Below, piece by piece: positions 24,350-31,523 of a DNA stretch of 31,523 nucleotides (positions are counted from its first letter, which is position 1; the number at the start of each line of letters is the position of its first letter). The position numbers and the translations under genes were made by a program. The notes under the pieces were generated by a model. The model did not search any database. It was not told where the DNA came from and saw nothing but the letters and a program-made list of their open reading frames with translations. Location: NCBI RefSeq assembly GCF_000723165.1, contig NZ_HG322949.1, positions 2,802,896 to 2,834,418 of the forward strand, in the 5' to 3' direction. The stretch is from Janthinobacterium agaricidamnosum NBRC 102515 = DSM 9628 (GTDB lineage Bacteria; Pseudomonadota; Gammaproteobacteria; Burkholderiales; Burkholderiaceae_D).

Positions 24350-24371
24350 GGTGTACCTTATTTACTTAACT

Positions 24372-24387
24372 ACCGGCTTTTGCCGGT
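24372..24387. other. Short perfect hairpin upstream of tssE
   Basis: ACCGGC-TTTT-GCCGGT is a 6-bp stem with a 4-nt loop in the hcp-tssE gap, 22 nt before the tssE start codon in the transcript. A third copy of ACCGGC is at 24410-24415. It could be a processing or stability element protecting the downstream mRNA. Confidence 0.45.
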
Positions 24388-24415
24388 TTCAGCCCGAAAG
24401 TCGGATGGAACCGGC

Positions 24416-24447
24416 AAAAAAATTCCGCAACGCAAACACGCCGCGGA
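24416..24447 (-). terminator. Rho-independent terminator after hcp
   Basis: Read on the minus strand, TCCGC...GCGGA (24447-24443 and 24428-24424) with inner G-T/C-G/G-C pairs and a 6-nt loop is followed by ATTTTTTT (24423-24416). It lies 22 nt after the hcp stop. It would make hcp mRNA more abundant than the distal tssEFGH part, matching the high need for the tube protein. Confidence 0.65.
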
Positions 24448-24468
24448 TTAGCTCAGCAGGTCAAACTA

Positions 24469-24960
24469 TTACGCTGTTTTGTTCGCCGACAGATCCCAGC
24501 CGCCGGAAGTATTGCCGCCCGAACCGCCGCCCACTTTTTGCTGGGTATATTTCCATTTCACTTTGGAATATTTCAGCGCCAGGTCTTCGGTCAGGATGTC
24601 GCCGGCGACGACCCTGGGCGATACGCTGCTGATCAGGACGTTTTCGATTTCGATTTCGAAATACTTGATGCGCTCGCCCTGGCCATCCGCGCGCAAGAAT
24701 TCGATCTTGGCTTTAGGAATGGTTTTGCCCGAGGAGCAGTTTTGCAACAGCAAAGGCGTGGCCAGGTCGGCCAGCTTGGCGATCACAATATCCTTGTGCT
24801 CGGTGCGCTCGGCGGTATGACCGCCGCCGGTCGACGCGGTGGCCGATTTGGGTTGCAACACTTCCCACTGGACCGACTTGCATTCGATCCAATCTTTGTG
24901 GCCGGTGTCGGTGGATTCACCTTTGATGCCATCAATTTGCAAGTAGACGTCGATTGCCAT
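24469..24960 (-). CDS. hcp: Hcp (TssD) tube protein
   Basis: This is the 163-residue ring-forming protein that stacks as hexamers into the inner T6SS tube and is secreted in bulk. The N-terminus MAIDVYLQIDGIKGESTD is classic. A WIECKSVQWEV strand, a GGGHTAERTEHKDIVIAK region and EIEIENVLISSVSP follow, ending with a Gly/Ser-rich tail (GGGSGGNTSGGWDL). The ATG at 24960 was chosen over one 10 codons upstream because AGAGGAA sits 6 nt before it and the family starts here. A terminator follows closely. Confidence 0.97.
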   Translation of the reverse strand: MAIDVYLQIDGIKGESTDTGHKDWIECKSVQWEVLQPKSATASTGGGHTAERTEHKDIVIAKLADLATPLLLQNCSSGKTIPKAKIEFLRADGQGERIKYFEIEIENVLISSVSPRVVAGDILTEDLALKYSKVKWKYTQQKVGGGSGGNTSGGWDLSANKTA

Positions 24961-25028
24961 TATATTCCTCTCAAGTAAAATAAAAACCAAAAAATCAACA
25001 AGTTACAGCGGGTAATGCAGGTAAAAAC

Positions 25029-26513
25029 TTAGGATTTGGTCGACTGCGGCAATTCCGCGACCAGGCGCAGCGACACGGACAGTTCATCCAGCTGGAAGTG
25101 CGGACGCAAGAACGACACGGCGCGATAAACGCCTGGGCGGCCCGGCACTTCCGATACCTGCACCGACGCTTCGCGCAACGGGAATTGGGCTTTCTGCTCC
25201 TGGCTGGCGTTATCGTCCAGCAAGACATACTGGGTCAGCCAACGGTTCAGGAAGTCTTCCACGTTCGATGCGGCGGCAAAGCTGCCGATCTTGTCGCGCA
25301 TCATCGCTTTCATGTAGTGGGCGATGCGCGACACGGCGAAGATGTATTGCAACTGGGCCGACAAGACCGCGTTGGCGTTGGCCGAATCGGTATTGTATTT
25401 TTTGGCTTTCTGGGTCGACTGGGCGCCGAAAAACGCCGCGTAATCGGTGTTTTTGCAATGCACCAGCGAAATGAAGCCCAGGTCGCTAAGTTCTTTTTCG
25501 CGCCGGTCGGTGATCGCGATCTCGGTCGGGCATTTCAGCGCGACTTCGCCTTCATCGGTCTTGAAGGTGTGGGTCGGCAAGCCTTCGACCAGACCGCCGC
25601 CTTCGACGCCGCGGATCGCCGCGCACCAGCCGAAATCCTCGAACGCGCTGGTCAGCTTGGTGCCGAACGCGTACGCCGCGTTGCACCACAGGTATTTGTG
25701 GTGATCGGTGCCATCGACGTCTTCGACGAAATTAAAGCCTTCGGTGGTCGCGCCATCGGCCGGGTTGAATGGCAAGCGGCCCAGGAAACGCGGCAAGGTC
25801 AGGCCGACATAACGCGAATCTTCCGATTCGCGGAACGATTTCCACTTGATGTACTCGACGGTATCGAAGATCTTGGTCAAGTCGCGCGGCTTGCCGAGGT
25901 CGCTATACGTTTCCAGGCCAAACAGTTCCGGCGCCGCCGACGAAATGAATGGCGCGTGCGAGGCGGCCGCGATATGCGACATTTGCTCGATGAAATACAT
26001 GTCTTCCGGCTGGCGCGAAATTTCGAAATCGCCCAGCAAGGCGCCGAACGGGGCGCCGCCGAAGGTGCCGAACTCTTCTTCGTAGACCTTCTTGAACATG
26101 GTCGACTGGTCGAATTCCAGCGCGCTCTGGAAATCCTTGACCAGTTCGCGCTTGGTGGCGTTCATCATCTTGATTTTCAGGTTTTGGCCGGTCGAGGTGT
26201 TTTTGACCAGGTAATGCAAGCCGGTCCAGCTGCTTTCGAGCTTCTGGAATTCAGGCGCATGCATGATGGCGCTCAATTGCGCGGAAATCAGGCGGTCCAG
26301 CTCGGCGACCCGGGCGTCGATGGTGGCGCCCAGGTTGTTGGACACGACTACCGTGCCCTCCATCACCTGGCTGACCAGCTCGCTGATGATGTCTTTGGCG
26401 CGCGCGTGTTCGGTGCTCGACTTGGCGACCTTGCTTTGTTCGACGATCTGGTCCAGCAACGCCATTTCGGTGGTCGCGCCGCCGGCTGCGGTGGGGGTCA
26501 TTTGGACGGACAT
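25029..26513 (-). CDS. tssC: TssC large sheath protein
   Basis: This is the 494-residue large subunit of the contractile sheath. Recognisable family segments are LLDQIVEQSKVAKS near the N-terminus, LISAQLSAIMHAPEFQKLES, ALLGDFEISRQPEDMYFIEQ, a PRFLGRLPFNP motif, and the C-terminal VSEVPGRPGVYRAVSFLRPH with FQLDELSVSLRLVAELP. It starts 1 bp after the tssB stop, so the two sheath subunits are translated together in a fixed ratio. Full length and uninterrupted. Confidence 0.97.
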   Translation of the reverse strand: MSVQMTPTAAGGATTEMALLDQIVEQSKVAKSSTEHARAKDIISELVSQVMEGTVVVSNNLGATIDARVAELDRLISAQLSAIMHAPEFQKLESSWTGLHYLVKNTSTGQNLKIKMMNATKRELVKDFQSALEFDQSTMFKKVYEEEFGTFGGAPFGALLGDFEISRQPEDMYFIEQMSHIAAASHAPFISSAAPELFGLETYSDLGKPRDLTKIFDTVEYIKWKSFRESEDSRYVGLTLPRFLGRLPFNPADGATTEGFNFVEDVDGTDHHKYLWCNAAYAFGTKLTSAFEDFGWCAAIRGVEGGGLVEGLPTHTFKTDEGEVALKCPTEIAITDRREKELSDLGFISLVHCKNTDYAAFFGAQSTQKAKKYNTDSANANAVLSAQLQYIFAVSRIAHYMKAMMRDKIGSFAAASNVEDFLNRWLTQYVLLDDNASQEQKAQFPLREASVQVSEVPGRPGVYRAVSFLRPHFQLDELSVSLRLVAELPQSTKS

Positions 26514-26514
26514 A

Positions 26515-27027
26515 TCAGTCTTCTTTCTTGGCGGCGGATTGTTGGCCCAACTGCGCCAGTTTTTCGGTGCTGTTCAAGACATCGTTCAAGATGTCTTCCA
26601 GTTTGTCGTTGCCGGCCAGCTTGTTGCGCAAGTCGGCCAGCTTGGTGCGCGCTTCCAGCAATTTGCGCAGCGGTTCGACCTGGCTGACCACGGCTTCCGG
26701 CCGGAAATCGTCGATCGAGCGGAATTTCAAGTCGACCCCGAACTTGCCGCCCTCGCCGTCGAGCTCGTTGGACACGCTGAAATTGGCGCGCGGCTCCAGG
26801 CCTTTCATGACTTCATCGAAATTGTCGCGGTCGATGCCGACGAAGCTGCGCTCCTTCAAGCGCTTTTGTTCGATTTCCGAATTGCCGCTGAAATCGCCGA
26901 CCACGCCCATCACGAACGGCAATTCCTTGTTTTCGATGGCATCGCCGATTTCAACGTCATAGGTCATCTGGACCCGTGGCGGCCGGACCTTTTGCAGGCG
27001 TTTCTGGACACTTTCTTTTTTTGACAT
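26515..27027 (-). CDS. tssB: TssB small sheath protein
   Basis: This is the 170-residue small sheath subunit that pairs with TssC. The signature is visible at residues ~15-55 (RPPRVQMTYDVEIGDAIENK, LPFVMGVVGDFSGN) and ~70-110 (FVGIDRDNFDEVMKGLEPRA, DLKFRSIDDFRPEAVV). The C-terminal helix (KLRNKLAGNDKLEDIL-like) may be the one recognised by ClpV in systems where this has been mapped to the sheath. It follows the TPR lipoprotein gene by 43 bp and precedes tssC by 1 bp. Confidence 0.97.
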   Translation of the reverse strand: MSKKESVQKRLQKVRPPRVQMTYDVEIGDAIENKELPFVMGVVGDFSGNSEIEQKRLKERSFVGIDRDNFDEVMKGLEPRANFSVSNELDGEGGKFGVDLKFRSIDDFRPEAVVSQVEPLRKLLEARTKLADLRNKLAGNDKLEDILNDVLNSTEKLAQLGQQSAAKKED

Positions 27028-27070
27028 GACATCCCCAATGTAAAAATAATCAGACGTTGCTACTTGCGGT

Positions 27071-27658
27071 TTACTTCAGGCCGTCGAATGGATTGGCGCT
27101 GGAATCGTCGTTGCTGGCCGCCGGTTTCGGCGCTGCGCGGCCGCGGTTGCGGGCTGCCGGCGCCGGCGCGGCCTTCGGCGGCACCAGCACGGTTTCGCCC
27201 AGGCTTTCGCGCAGCAGCTTGGCCAGGTCTTGCGATTCGGTGCGTAGCGAGCCGGACAGGTTGTTTTGGCGGCTCAGGTCGGACAGCGCGCGGGTCGACA
27301 GGCGCAAGCCGCTGATCGCCACGATGCTGTTGGCGACGCGGTCGGCCGGATCGCGCAGCAGTACTTCCTGGGCGTTGATGATGGCGTCGCCATATTGACC
27401 TGCGTCATAACGGGTTTGCGCGATACGCAGCCATGGCTCCTTGTCCGCCGGGAAAGCGGTGGCGGTCTGCTTCCACAATTCGATCGCCGCTTCCTTTTGG
27501 CCGGCGTTCGACGCGGCGCCGGCCTTGGCCATCATCTCGGCAACTGTCGGCGGCGCGACCACCTTGACCGGCTCGGTGGTGGCGCAGGCGCTGAGTAGCA
27601 GGACGCAGGCGGCGACGCACAGCGACTGCCGGAATTTGATGCTGGAGCTTGGGTTCAT
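27071..27658 (-). CDS. TPR-like outer-membrane lipoprotein of the T6SS operon
   Basis: This is a 195-residue lipoprotein: an N-terminal signal ending in lipobox LLSAC, with C25 as lipidation site and Ala at +2, which favours the outer membrane. Residues ~38-115 show TPR-like helical pairs (AASNAGQKEAAIELWKQ, then ADKEPWLRIAQTRYDAGQYG). The tail is Ala/Pro/Arg-rich and disordered. It is the first gene of the tssBC-hcp-tssEFGH operon, with GAGGAA before the ATG. There is no TssJ-like beta-sandwich lipoprotein anywhere in the window, so this protein is the best candidate to support the TssL/M complex at the outer membrane. That role is inferred from position and lipidation only. Confidence 0.85.
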   Translation of the reverse strand: MNPSSSIKFRQSLCVAACVLLLSACATTEPVKVVAPPTVAEMMAKAGAASNAGQKEAAIELWKQTATAFPADKEPWLRIAQTRYDAGQYGDAIINAQEVLLRDPADRVANSIVAISGLRLSTRALSDLSRQNNLSGSLRTESQDLAKLLRESLGETVLVPPKAAPAPAARNRGRAAPKPAASNDDSSANPFDGLK

Positions 27659-28009
27659 GAGTTCCTCAACGATGTCGAATAGTTAGTAAATCAACCAAAT
27701 TATCTGCCTAATTTAGTTGCAAAATAGTGTTGCCAAATTCGTATGCTGCGCAGATTAGCATAGATTTAATATTGACTGCGTTCAATAGAACGCTATCGAA
27801 TCGGGGGCGCAAAAATTCCTATAAGGCAATACTTTTCAGGACAACAATGATATTTTTGAGACGTACGCCCTGATGTTCCAGAAAATGTTATTGTTCTTGC
27901 AGTTGCAAGGAAGAATTCTTATTTTGAAAATCCGCAGCCGTGGTTTGCGGTCCATTCTTTGCTATCCCACTATCGAGTACGCGCACATTAATCGGACAAA
28001 AGGTCATCG
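27659..28009. promoter_or_regulatory. Divergent T6SS regulatory region with several dyads
   Basis: These 351 AT-rich bp hold no gene. For tssK, TTGACT (27772-27777) and TATCGA (27794-27799) are separated by exactly 16 bp, and those 16 bp are a perfect dyad, GCGTTC-AATA-GAACGC. Other dyads: TATGCT-N9-AGCATA (27742-27762) and CTTGCA-GT-TGCAAG (27896-27909); also CCGCA-N9-TGCGG (27932-27950). A GG-N10-GC element (27949-27962, ending TTTGCT) resembles a sigma-54 site 47 bp before the tssK ATG. No strong leftward promoter is recognised for the lipoprotein/tssB operon. Confidence 0.5.
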
Positions 28010-29356
28010 ATGAGCATTTCAAGCAAAGTCTTATGGGGTGAAGGGTTGTTCTTGCGCCCCCAGCATTTCCAGCAGCAGGACCAGTACCACGAGCATCGCC
28101 TGCATGAAAGCGTCAAGGCGCTGCATCCTTATTCATGGGGCGTGAGCCACGTGCAGATCGACCGCGACGCCCTGGCCAACAATACTTTGCGGGTACAGGA
28201 ACTGGCGCTGATCTTCCAGGACGGCGAAATCTACAATGCGCCCGGCAACGATGACTTGCCGGAAGCCGTGGATTTGAGCAACCTGCTGCAATCCCAGCAA
28301 AGCGTGACGTTCTACGCTGCCCTGCCCTCGTTCAAACACTTCGGCGGCAACTTCGCGCCGGCCGGCCAGCCCAGCAACGCCGCGCGTTTCGCGCCGGCCA
28401 ACCTGGAAACGCCGGACCTGTACACCCAGGCCGCGCTGGCCGAACTGACTTACCTGAAAAAGTCGCTGCGCCTGGTGGCGGAAGCGGAGCCGCGTGATTC
28501 CTATGTGAACTTTCCGTTGCTGCGCCTGCGCCGTTTGTCGACCGGCGGCTTTGAAGCGGACCCGGCGTTCGTACCGCCCAGCCTGTCGATCCGCAGCGCC
28601 CCGCTGCTGTTCTTGCAATTACGGCGCCTGATCGATGCGCTGCAAGCCAAGGTCAATGCGCTGTATGGCCACCATCGCGAACCGAGCAAGAATGTGATCG
28701 AATTCCGTTCCGGCGACATGTCGTCGTTCTGGCTGCTGCACACGGCAAGCTCGGCATTTGCATCGCTGAGCCACTATTTCCATCATCCGGCGCTGCACCC
28801 GGAACGCTTGTACGAGCAGTTGCTGGGCCTGGCCGGCGCCTTGATGACGTTCTCGAAAACCCACTCGCTGACCGACTTGCCGCCTTACCAGCACGCCGAT
28901 CCGGGACCGTCGTTCGCCAAAGTGCACGGCATCATCCGGGAACTGCTCGATACCGTAATTTCGTCTAAATATTTCTCCATCGCATTGACAGAGGTTAAAC
29001 CTTCCTACCATCACGGCATGCTCGATTCCGGCAAGATCGACGACAAGACCAGTTTTTACCTGGCCGTGTCGGCCGATTTGCCGGCACTGGAACTGGTCGA
29101 GGTGGTGCCGCTGCGCTTCAAGGTCGGCGCGCCGGACGATGTCGAAAAATTCGTGCTGTCGGCGATGCCCGGCGTGCGCCTGCAACATTCGCCGCAAGTG
29201 CCGGCGGCGGTGCCGGTGCGGCCCGATACCTATTACTTCACCATCGAAGCGAAGGGCCAGATGTATGAACGCATGTTGCAAGCCCAGTCGATCTCGATCT
29301 ACGTGCCCTCGGGCATGCGTGATTTAAAACTTGAACTTGTTGCCGTAACCTCTTGA
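28010..29356 (+). CDS. tssK: TssK baseplate protein
   Basis: This is a 448-residue baseplate subunit whose trimers link the wedges to TssL/TssM. The N-terminal KVLWGEGLFLRPQHFQQQDQ is the family hallmark. The shoulder domain resembles phage receptor-binding proteins. The C-terminal head is present (SFYLAVSADLPALELVEVVP, then LPL-like PGVRLQHSPQVPAAVPVRPD and YYFTIEAKGQMYERML). It diverges from the lipoprotein/tssB operon and its stop overlaps the potential TTG start of tssL. AAGG precedes the ATG. Confidence 0.97.
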   Translation: MSISSKVLWGEGLFLRPQHFQQQDQYHEHRLHESVKALHPYSWGVSHVQIDRDALANNTLRVQELALIFQDGEIYNAPGNDDLPEAVDLSNLLQSQQSVTFYAALPSFKHFGGNFAPAGQPSNAARFAPANLETPDLYTQAALAELTYLKKSLRLVAEAEPRDSYVNFPLLRLRRLSTGGFEADPAFVPPSLSIRSAPLLFLQLRRLIDALQAKVNALYGHHREPSKNVIEFRSGDMSSFWLLHTASSAFASLSHYFHHPALHPERLYEQLLGLAGALMTFSKTHSLTDLPPYQHADPGPSFAKVHGIIRELLDTVISSKYFSIALTEVKPSYHHGMLDSGKIDDKTSFYLAVSADLPALELVEVVPLRFKVGAPDDVEKFVLSAMPGVRLQHSPQVPAAVPVRPDTYYFTIEAKGQMYERMLQAQSISIYVPSGMRDLKLELVAVTS

Positions 29357-29364
29357 AAAACCTC

Positions 29365-30138
29365 ATGAATACCAATGCTCCTTCCCTCATCTCCGGCGGC
29401 AATGCCGCCTATGCGGCCAACTTGACGGCCAGCACCGCGCACAGCTTGATGGACTTGATGTACGACGGTTTTTACGCCCTCTTCATGCTGAAGAATGGCA
29501 ACGGACCGCTGGACAACAACGATTTCATCAGCAAGATGACGCAATTTCTCGACGACTTCGGCCGTGGCGCGAAGAAACAAGGCGCCTCGGCCGACGACAT
29601 CGACGCCGCCAAATATGCATTTTGCGCGGCGGTCGATGAAATCATCCTGCGCTCGCCGTTCAGCATCCGCGAAGCGTGGGAACGCCGGCCGCTGCAACTG
29701 GTGCTGTTCGGCGACCAATTGGCTGGCGAGAATTTTTTTATCCGCCTGGAAAGCTTGCGCGCGCGCGGCAGCGTCCACCTGCAAGCGCTGGAAGTGTTCC
29801 ACATGTGTTTGCTGCTGGGTTTCCAGGGCCGCTACATCCTGGAAGGCCAGGAAAAATTGAATTACCTGACCGCCCGCCTCGGTGATGAAATTGCGCACAT
29901 GAAAGGTAAAAGCGCCGGCTTCGCGCCACACGCCGAACGCCCGGACCAGATCATCAACAAATTGCGCAATGACGTGCCGCTGTGGGTGCTGTGCTCGGTA
30001 TTCGCGCTGATCACCGCGCTCGGTTACATCGGCTTGCGCGGCATGCTGGTGAAAAACACCGAGGCCAGGATGCACGCCTACAACGACGTGGTCAAACTGG
30101 CGCCGCGCGCGGCCAACTTGACGATTACGCTGCCCTAA
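29365..30138 (+). CDS. tssL: TssL (IcmH/DotU family) membrane protein
   Basis: This is a ~257-residue inner-membrane partner of TssM. The cytoplasmic hook domain (~25-205) shows AHSLMDLMYDGFYALFMLKN, DAAKYAFCAAVDEIILRSPF, an SIREAWERRPLQ motif and FHMCLLLGFQGRYILEG. A single C-terminal transmembrane helix (~213-233, LWVLCSVFALITALGYIGLR) is followed by a short periplasmic tail, so there is no fused peptidoglycan-binding domain. The ATG at 29365 is preferred; a TTG at 29353 overlapping the tssK stop would add four residues. No clear ribosome-binding site, so coupling to tssK is likely. Confidence 0.95.
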   Translation: MNTNAPSLISGGNAAYAANLTASTAHSLMDLMYDGFYALFMLKNGNGPLDNNDFISKMTQFLDDFGRGAKKQGASADDIDAAKYAFCAAVDEIILRSPFSIREAWERRPLQLVLFGDQLAGENFFIRLESLRARGSVHLQALEVFHMCLLLGFQGRYILEGQEKLNYLTARLGDEIAHMKGKSAGFAPHAERPDQIINKLRNDVPLWVLCSVFALITALGYIGLRGMLVKNTEARMHAYNDVVKLAPRAANLTITLP

Positions 30139-30382
30139 GTTCCCAGCATAAAGCGCGCTCGATCTGTCACGGCCTGTGGTCAATGGCCGGACGATCAACG
30201 CATGCTGGACATCCCTGTTTGCCTTTCCTCAAGACTAGCGGCAATAGTTTTGCAGTCTTGCCATAAAAAATCCAGAATCGCTTCCTGAAAACAGCGCCAT
30301 AACGCATGCCGACAGCGGATGCGGCGCTGCTTGCTGACGCCCTTGTCCAACAACAAGCCCCTGGCGTCGCCGACCATGCAAA

Positions 30383-30400
30383 CCTGCCAGCGCAGGTGGG
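30383..30400 (+). promoter_or_regulatory. Hairpin overlapping the vgrG ribosome-binding site
   Basis: CCTGC-CAGC-GCAGG (30383-30396) is a perfect 5-bp stem. Its right arm contains the start of the AGGTGGGA ribosome-binding site, about 10 nt before the vgrG ATG. It may dampen initiation. The rest of the 271-bp tssL-vgrG gap (30139-30409) holds only a weak CGGCC-N10-GGCCG stem near 30160 and no gene. Confidence 0.35.
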
Positions 30401-30409
30401 AAATCCGAT

Positions 30410-31523
30410 ATGACGATAGCCGCCAGCCTTGACGCCCTGTTTGGCACCGGCCTGAGCCAGCACGCGCGCCTGATCACGCTGGCGTCCGCCCAGGACCCGG
30501 ACTTGCCGCAATCGCTGGCCGCCGAATGGTTCAGCGGCCGCGAAGCGGTAAACCAGTTATTCCATTTCGACATCGATGCGCTGAGTACCTCGACCAATTT
30601 GCAATTGGGTAAGTTCATCGGCGAGGAAATCACTGTCAAATTATTGCAAGCGGACGGCAGCTATCGCTCGTGGCACGGCTTGTGCACCGCTGCCGCCTGG
30701 AGCGGCGCCGACGGCGGTCTGGCGCGTTACCGCTTGCGGCTGGAACCGGCGCTATCGCTGCTGGGCTTGCGGCGCGACAACTATATTTTCCAGGACAAGA
30801 CCGCGCGCGATATCCTCACTGAATTACTGGCCGATTACCCGCAGGTACGCTTCGATTTTGATATCAGCCAGGAATTGACGGCGCGTCCGGTCTGGGCCCA
30901 GTACCGCGAAAGCGACCTGGAATTTCTGATGCGGGTGCTGGCCGCCGAAGGCTTGAGCTGGCGTTTCGAGCATGAACAGGATGGCCAGGCATCCGCGCTC
31001 GGCCATGCCAGACATCGCATCATCTTCTTCGACAGCAAGGCCGTGGCGCCAGAAACGCCGGGCGGCGCCACGCTGCGTTTTCATGGCGTGCGCGCCACCG
31101 ACAGCGACGACGCCATCGACCAGTTCGCGGCGCGCCGACAACTGCAGCCGAACGCGGTCAGCATCAGCAGTTGGGATCCGCAAGAATTGTTCGCACCCGG
31201 CGCCGGGCATGCGACCAGCCTGGACGCCGGCGAATTGCCGGCGCTGGAGCTGTATGACGGCAGCGGCGAGCGCCACCATGCCGATTACGGCGCGGCGGAT
31301 CCGCACTGCGAGCTGATGCTGCAAGCGTTGGAGCTGAACAATAAAACCTTCGACGGCGCCGGTTCGGTGCGCCGCCTGGCGGCCGGCCACGCCTTCCGAC
31401 TTGGCCAGCACGCGTCGCATGCCGACGGTGCCGACAGTTTTACGGTGTTATGGGTACGACACGAAGCGCATAATAACTTGCCGCAAACGATGCTCAAAAC
31501 GCCCGCCCGGATCGCAACAGGAA
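30410..31523 (+). CDS. vgrG: VgrG spike protein, N-terminal part (3' end outside window)
   Basis: The frame is open for about 371 codons to the window edge, from the ATG at 30410 (AGGTGGGA upstream). It encodes the gp27-like base of a T6SS spike: an N-terminal QHARLITLASAQ strand, FSGREAVNQLFHFDIDALS, LGKFIGEEITVKLL, then FQDKTARDILTELLADYPQV and the RPVWAQYRESDLEFLMRVLA segment typical of the phage_GPD domain. The gp5-like OB-fold and beta-helix would lie beyond the window. It follows tssL in the same direction after 271 bp. It is a second vgrG, separate from the one at the left edge unless the cluster is circularly repeated; their non-overlapping ends cannot be compared. Confidence 0.93.
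   Translation, partial: MTIAASLDALFGTGLSQHARLITLASAQDPDLPQSLAAEWFSGREAVNQLFHFDIDALSTSTNLQLGKFIGEEITVKLLQADGSYRSWHGLCTAAAWSGADGGLARYRLRLEPALSLLGLRRDNYIFQDKTARDILTELLADYPQVRFDFDISQELTARPVWAQYRESDLEFLMRVLAAEGLSWRFEHEQDGQASALGHARHRIIFFDSKAVAPETPGGATLRFHGVRATDSDDAIDQFAARRQLQPNAVSISSWDPQELFAPGAGHATSLDAGELPALELYDGSGERHHADYGAADPHCELMLQALELNNKTFDGAGSVRRLAAGHAFRLGQHASHADGADSFTVLWVRHEAHNNLPQTMLKTPARIATG

Noticed and set aside
27719..27737. Sigma-54 promoter for the lipoprotein/tssB operon (minus-strand TGGCAACACTATTTTGCA)
   Set aside because: The GG to GC distance is 12 instead of the strict 10 bp required by sigma-54 sites.

Overview
The window looks like chromosomal DNA of a GC-rich betaproteobacterium, most likely Burkholderiales and perhaps Oxalobacteraceae (Janthinobacterium/Duganella/Massilia type). 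This is inferred from base composition, protein style and T6SS gene set, not from any marker gene. Almost the whole window is one type VI secretion system (T6SS) locus bounded by two partial vgrG genes: the 3' end of one at 1-660 and the 5' end of another from 30410 to the window edge.

Left end (1-4100): an effector module. The end of a VgrG with a C-terminal transthyretin-like extension overlaps (ATGA) a polymorphic toxin gene. The toxin reading frame is broken: residues 1-317 read in one frame, and the PD-(D/E)XK nuclease part (PoNe type) continues in the -1 frame. The switch can only occur between 1502 and about 1532, and that interval holds A_AAA_AAC (1505-1511), a canonical -1 slippery heptamer in the correct phase. 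A PoNi-type immunity gene (2193-3206) follows 1 bp after the toxin stop, then an exported SH3-domain protein. From about 1350 to 4080 the DNA is much more AT-rich than the core, which suggests recent transfer.

Middle left (4127-7791): genes not obviously part of the T6SS. A MocR-family regulator (minus) is divergent from a YggS/PLPBP-type PLP-homeostasis gene and a class-I glutamine amidotransferase. A two-copy direct repeat, 22 bp apart, lies between the divergent genes. A minus-strand single-pass membrane protein of unknown function follows.

T6SS block 1 (8043-17149, plus): M15 peptidase (TagX-like), a membrane protein with a ketoacyl-synthase-like segment, tssM, tagF, a BON/OmpA-like protein and tssA. 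An approximately 1.1 kb insert (17150-18245) holds a frame-disrupted small secreted protein and an exported cupin.

T6SS block 2 (27658 down to 18246, minus): TPR lipoprotein, tssB, tssC, hcp, tssE, tssF, tssG, tssH(clpV). hcp is followed by a rho-independent terminator, which would favour high Hcp output. T6SS block 3 (28010 onward, plus): tssK, tssL, vgrG. Blocks 2 and 3 diverge from a 351-bp region containing several dyads, one of which exactly fills the -35/-10 spacer of a candidate promoter.

The products would form a complete contractile apparatus: TssB/C sheath, Hcp tube, TssE/F/G/K baseplate, TssL/M membrane complex, TssA cap, ClpV recycling and VgrG spike. There is no recognisable TssJ or PAAR gene in the window. 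The TPR lipoprotein upstream of tssB is the only candidate for the outer-membrane lipoprotein role. No tRNA, rRNA, CRISPR array or insertion sequence was found.
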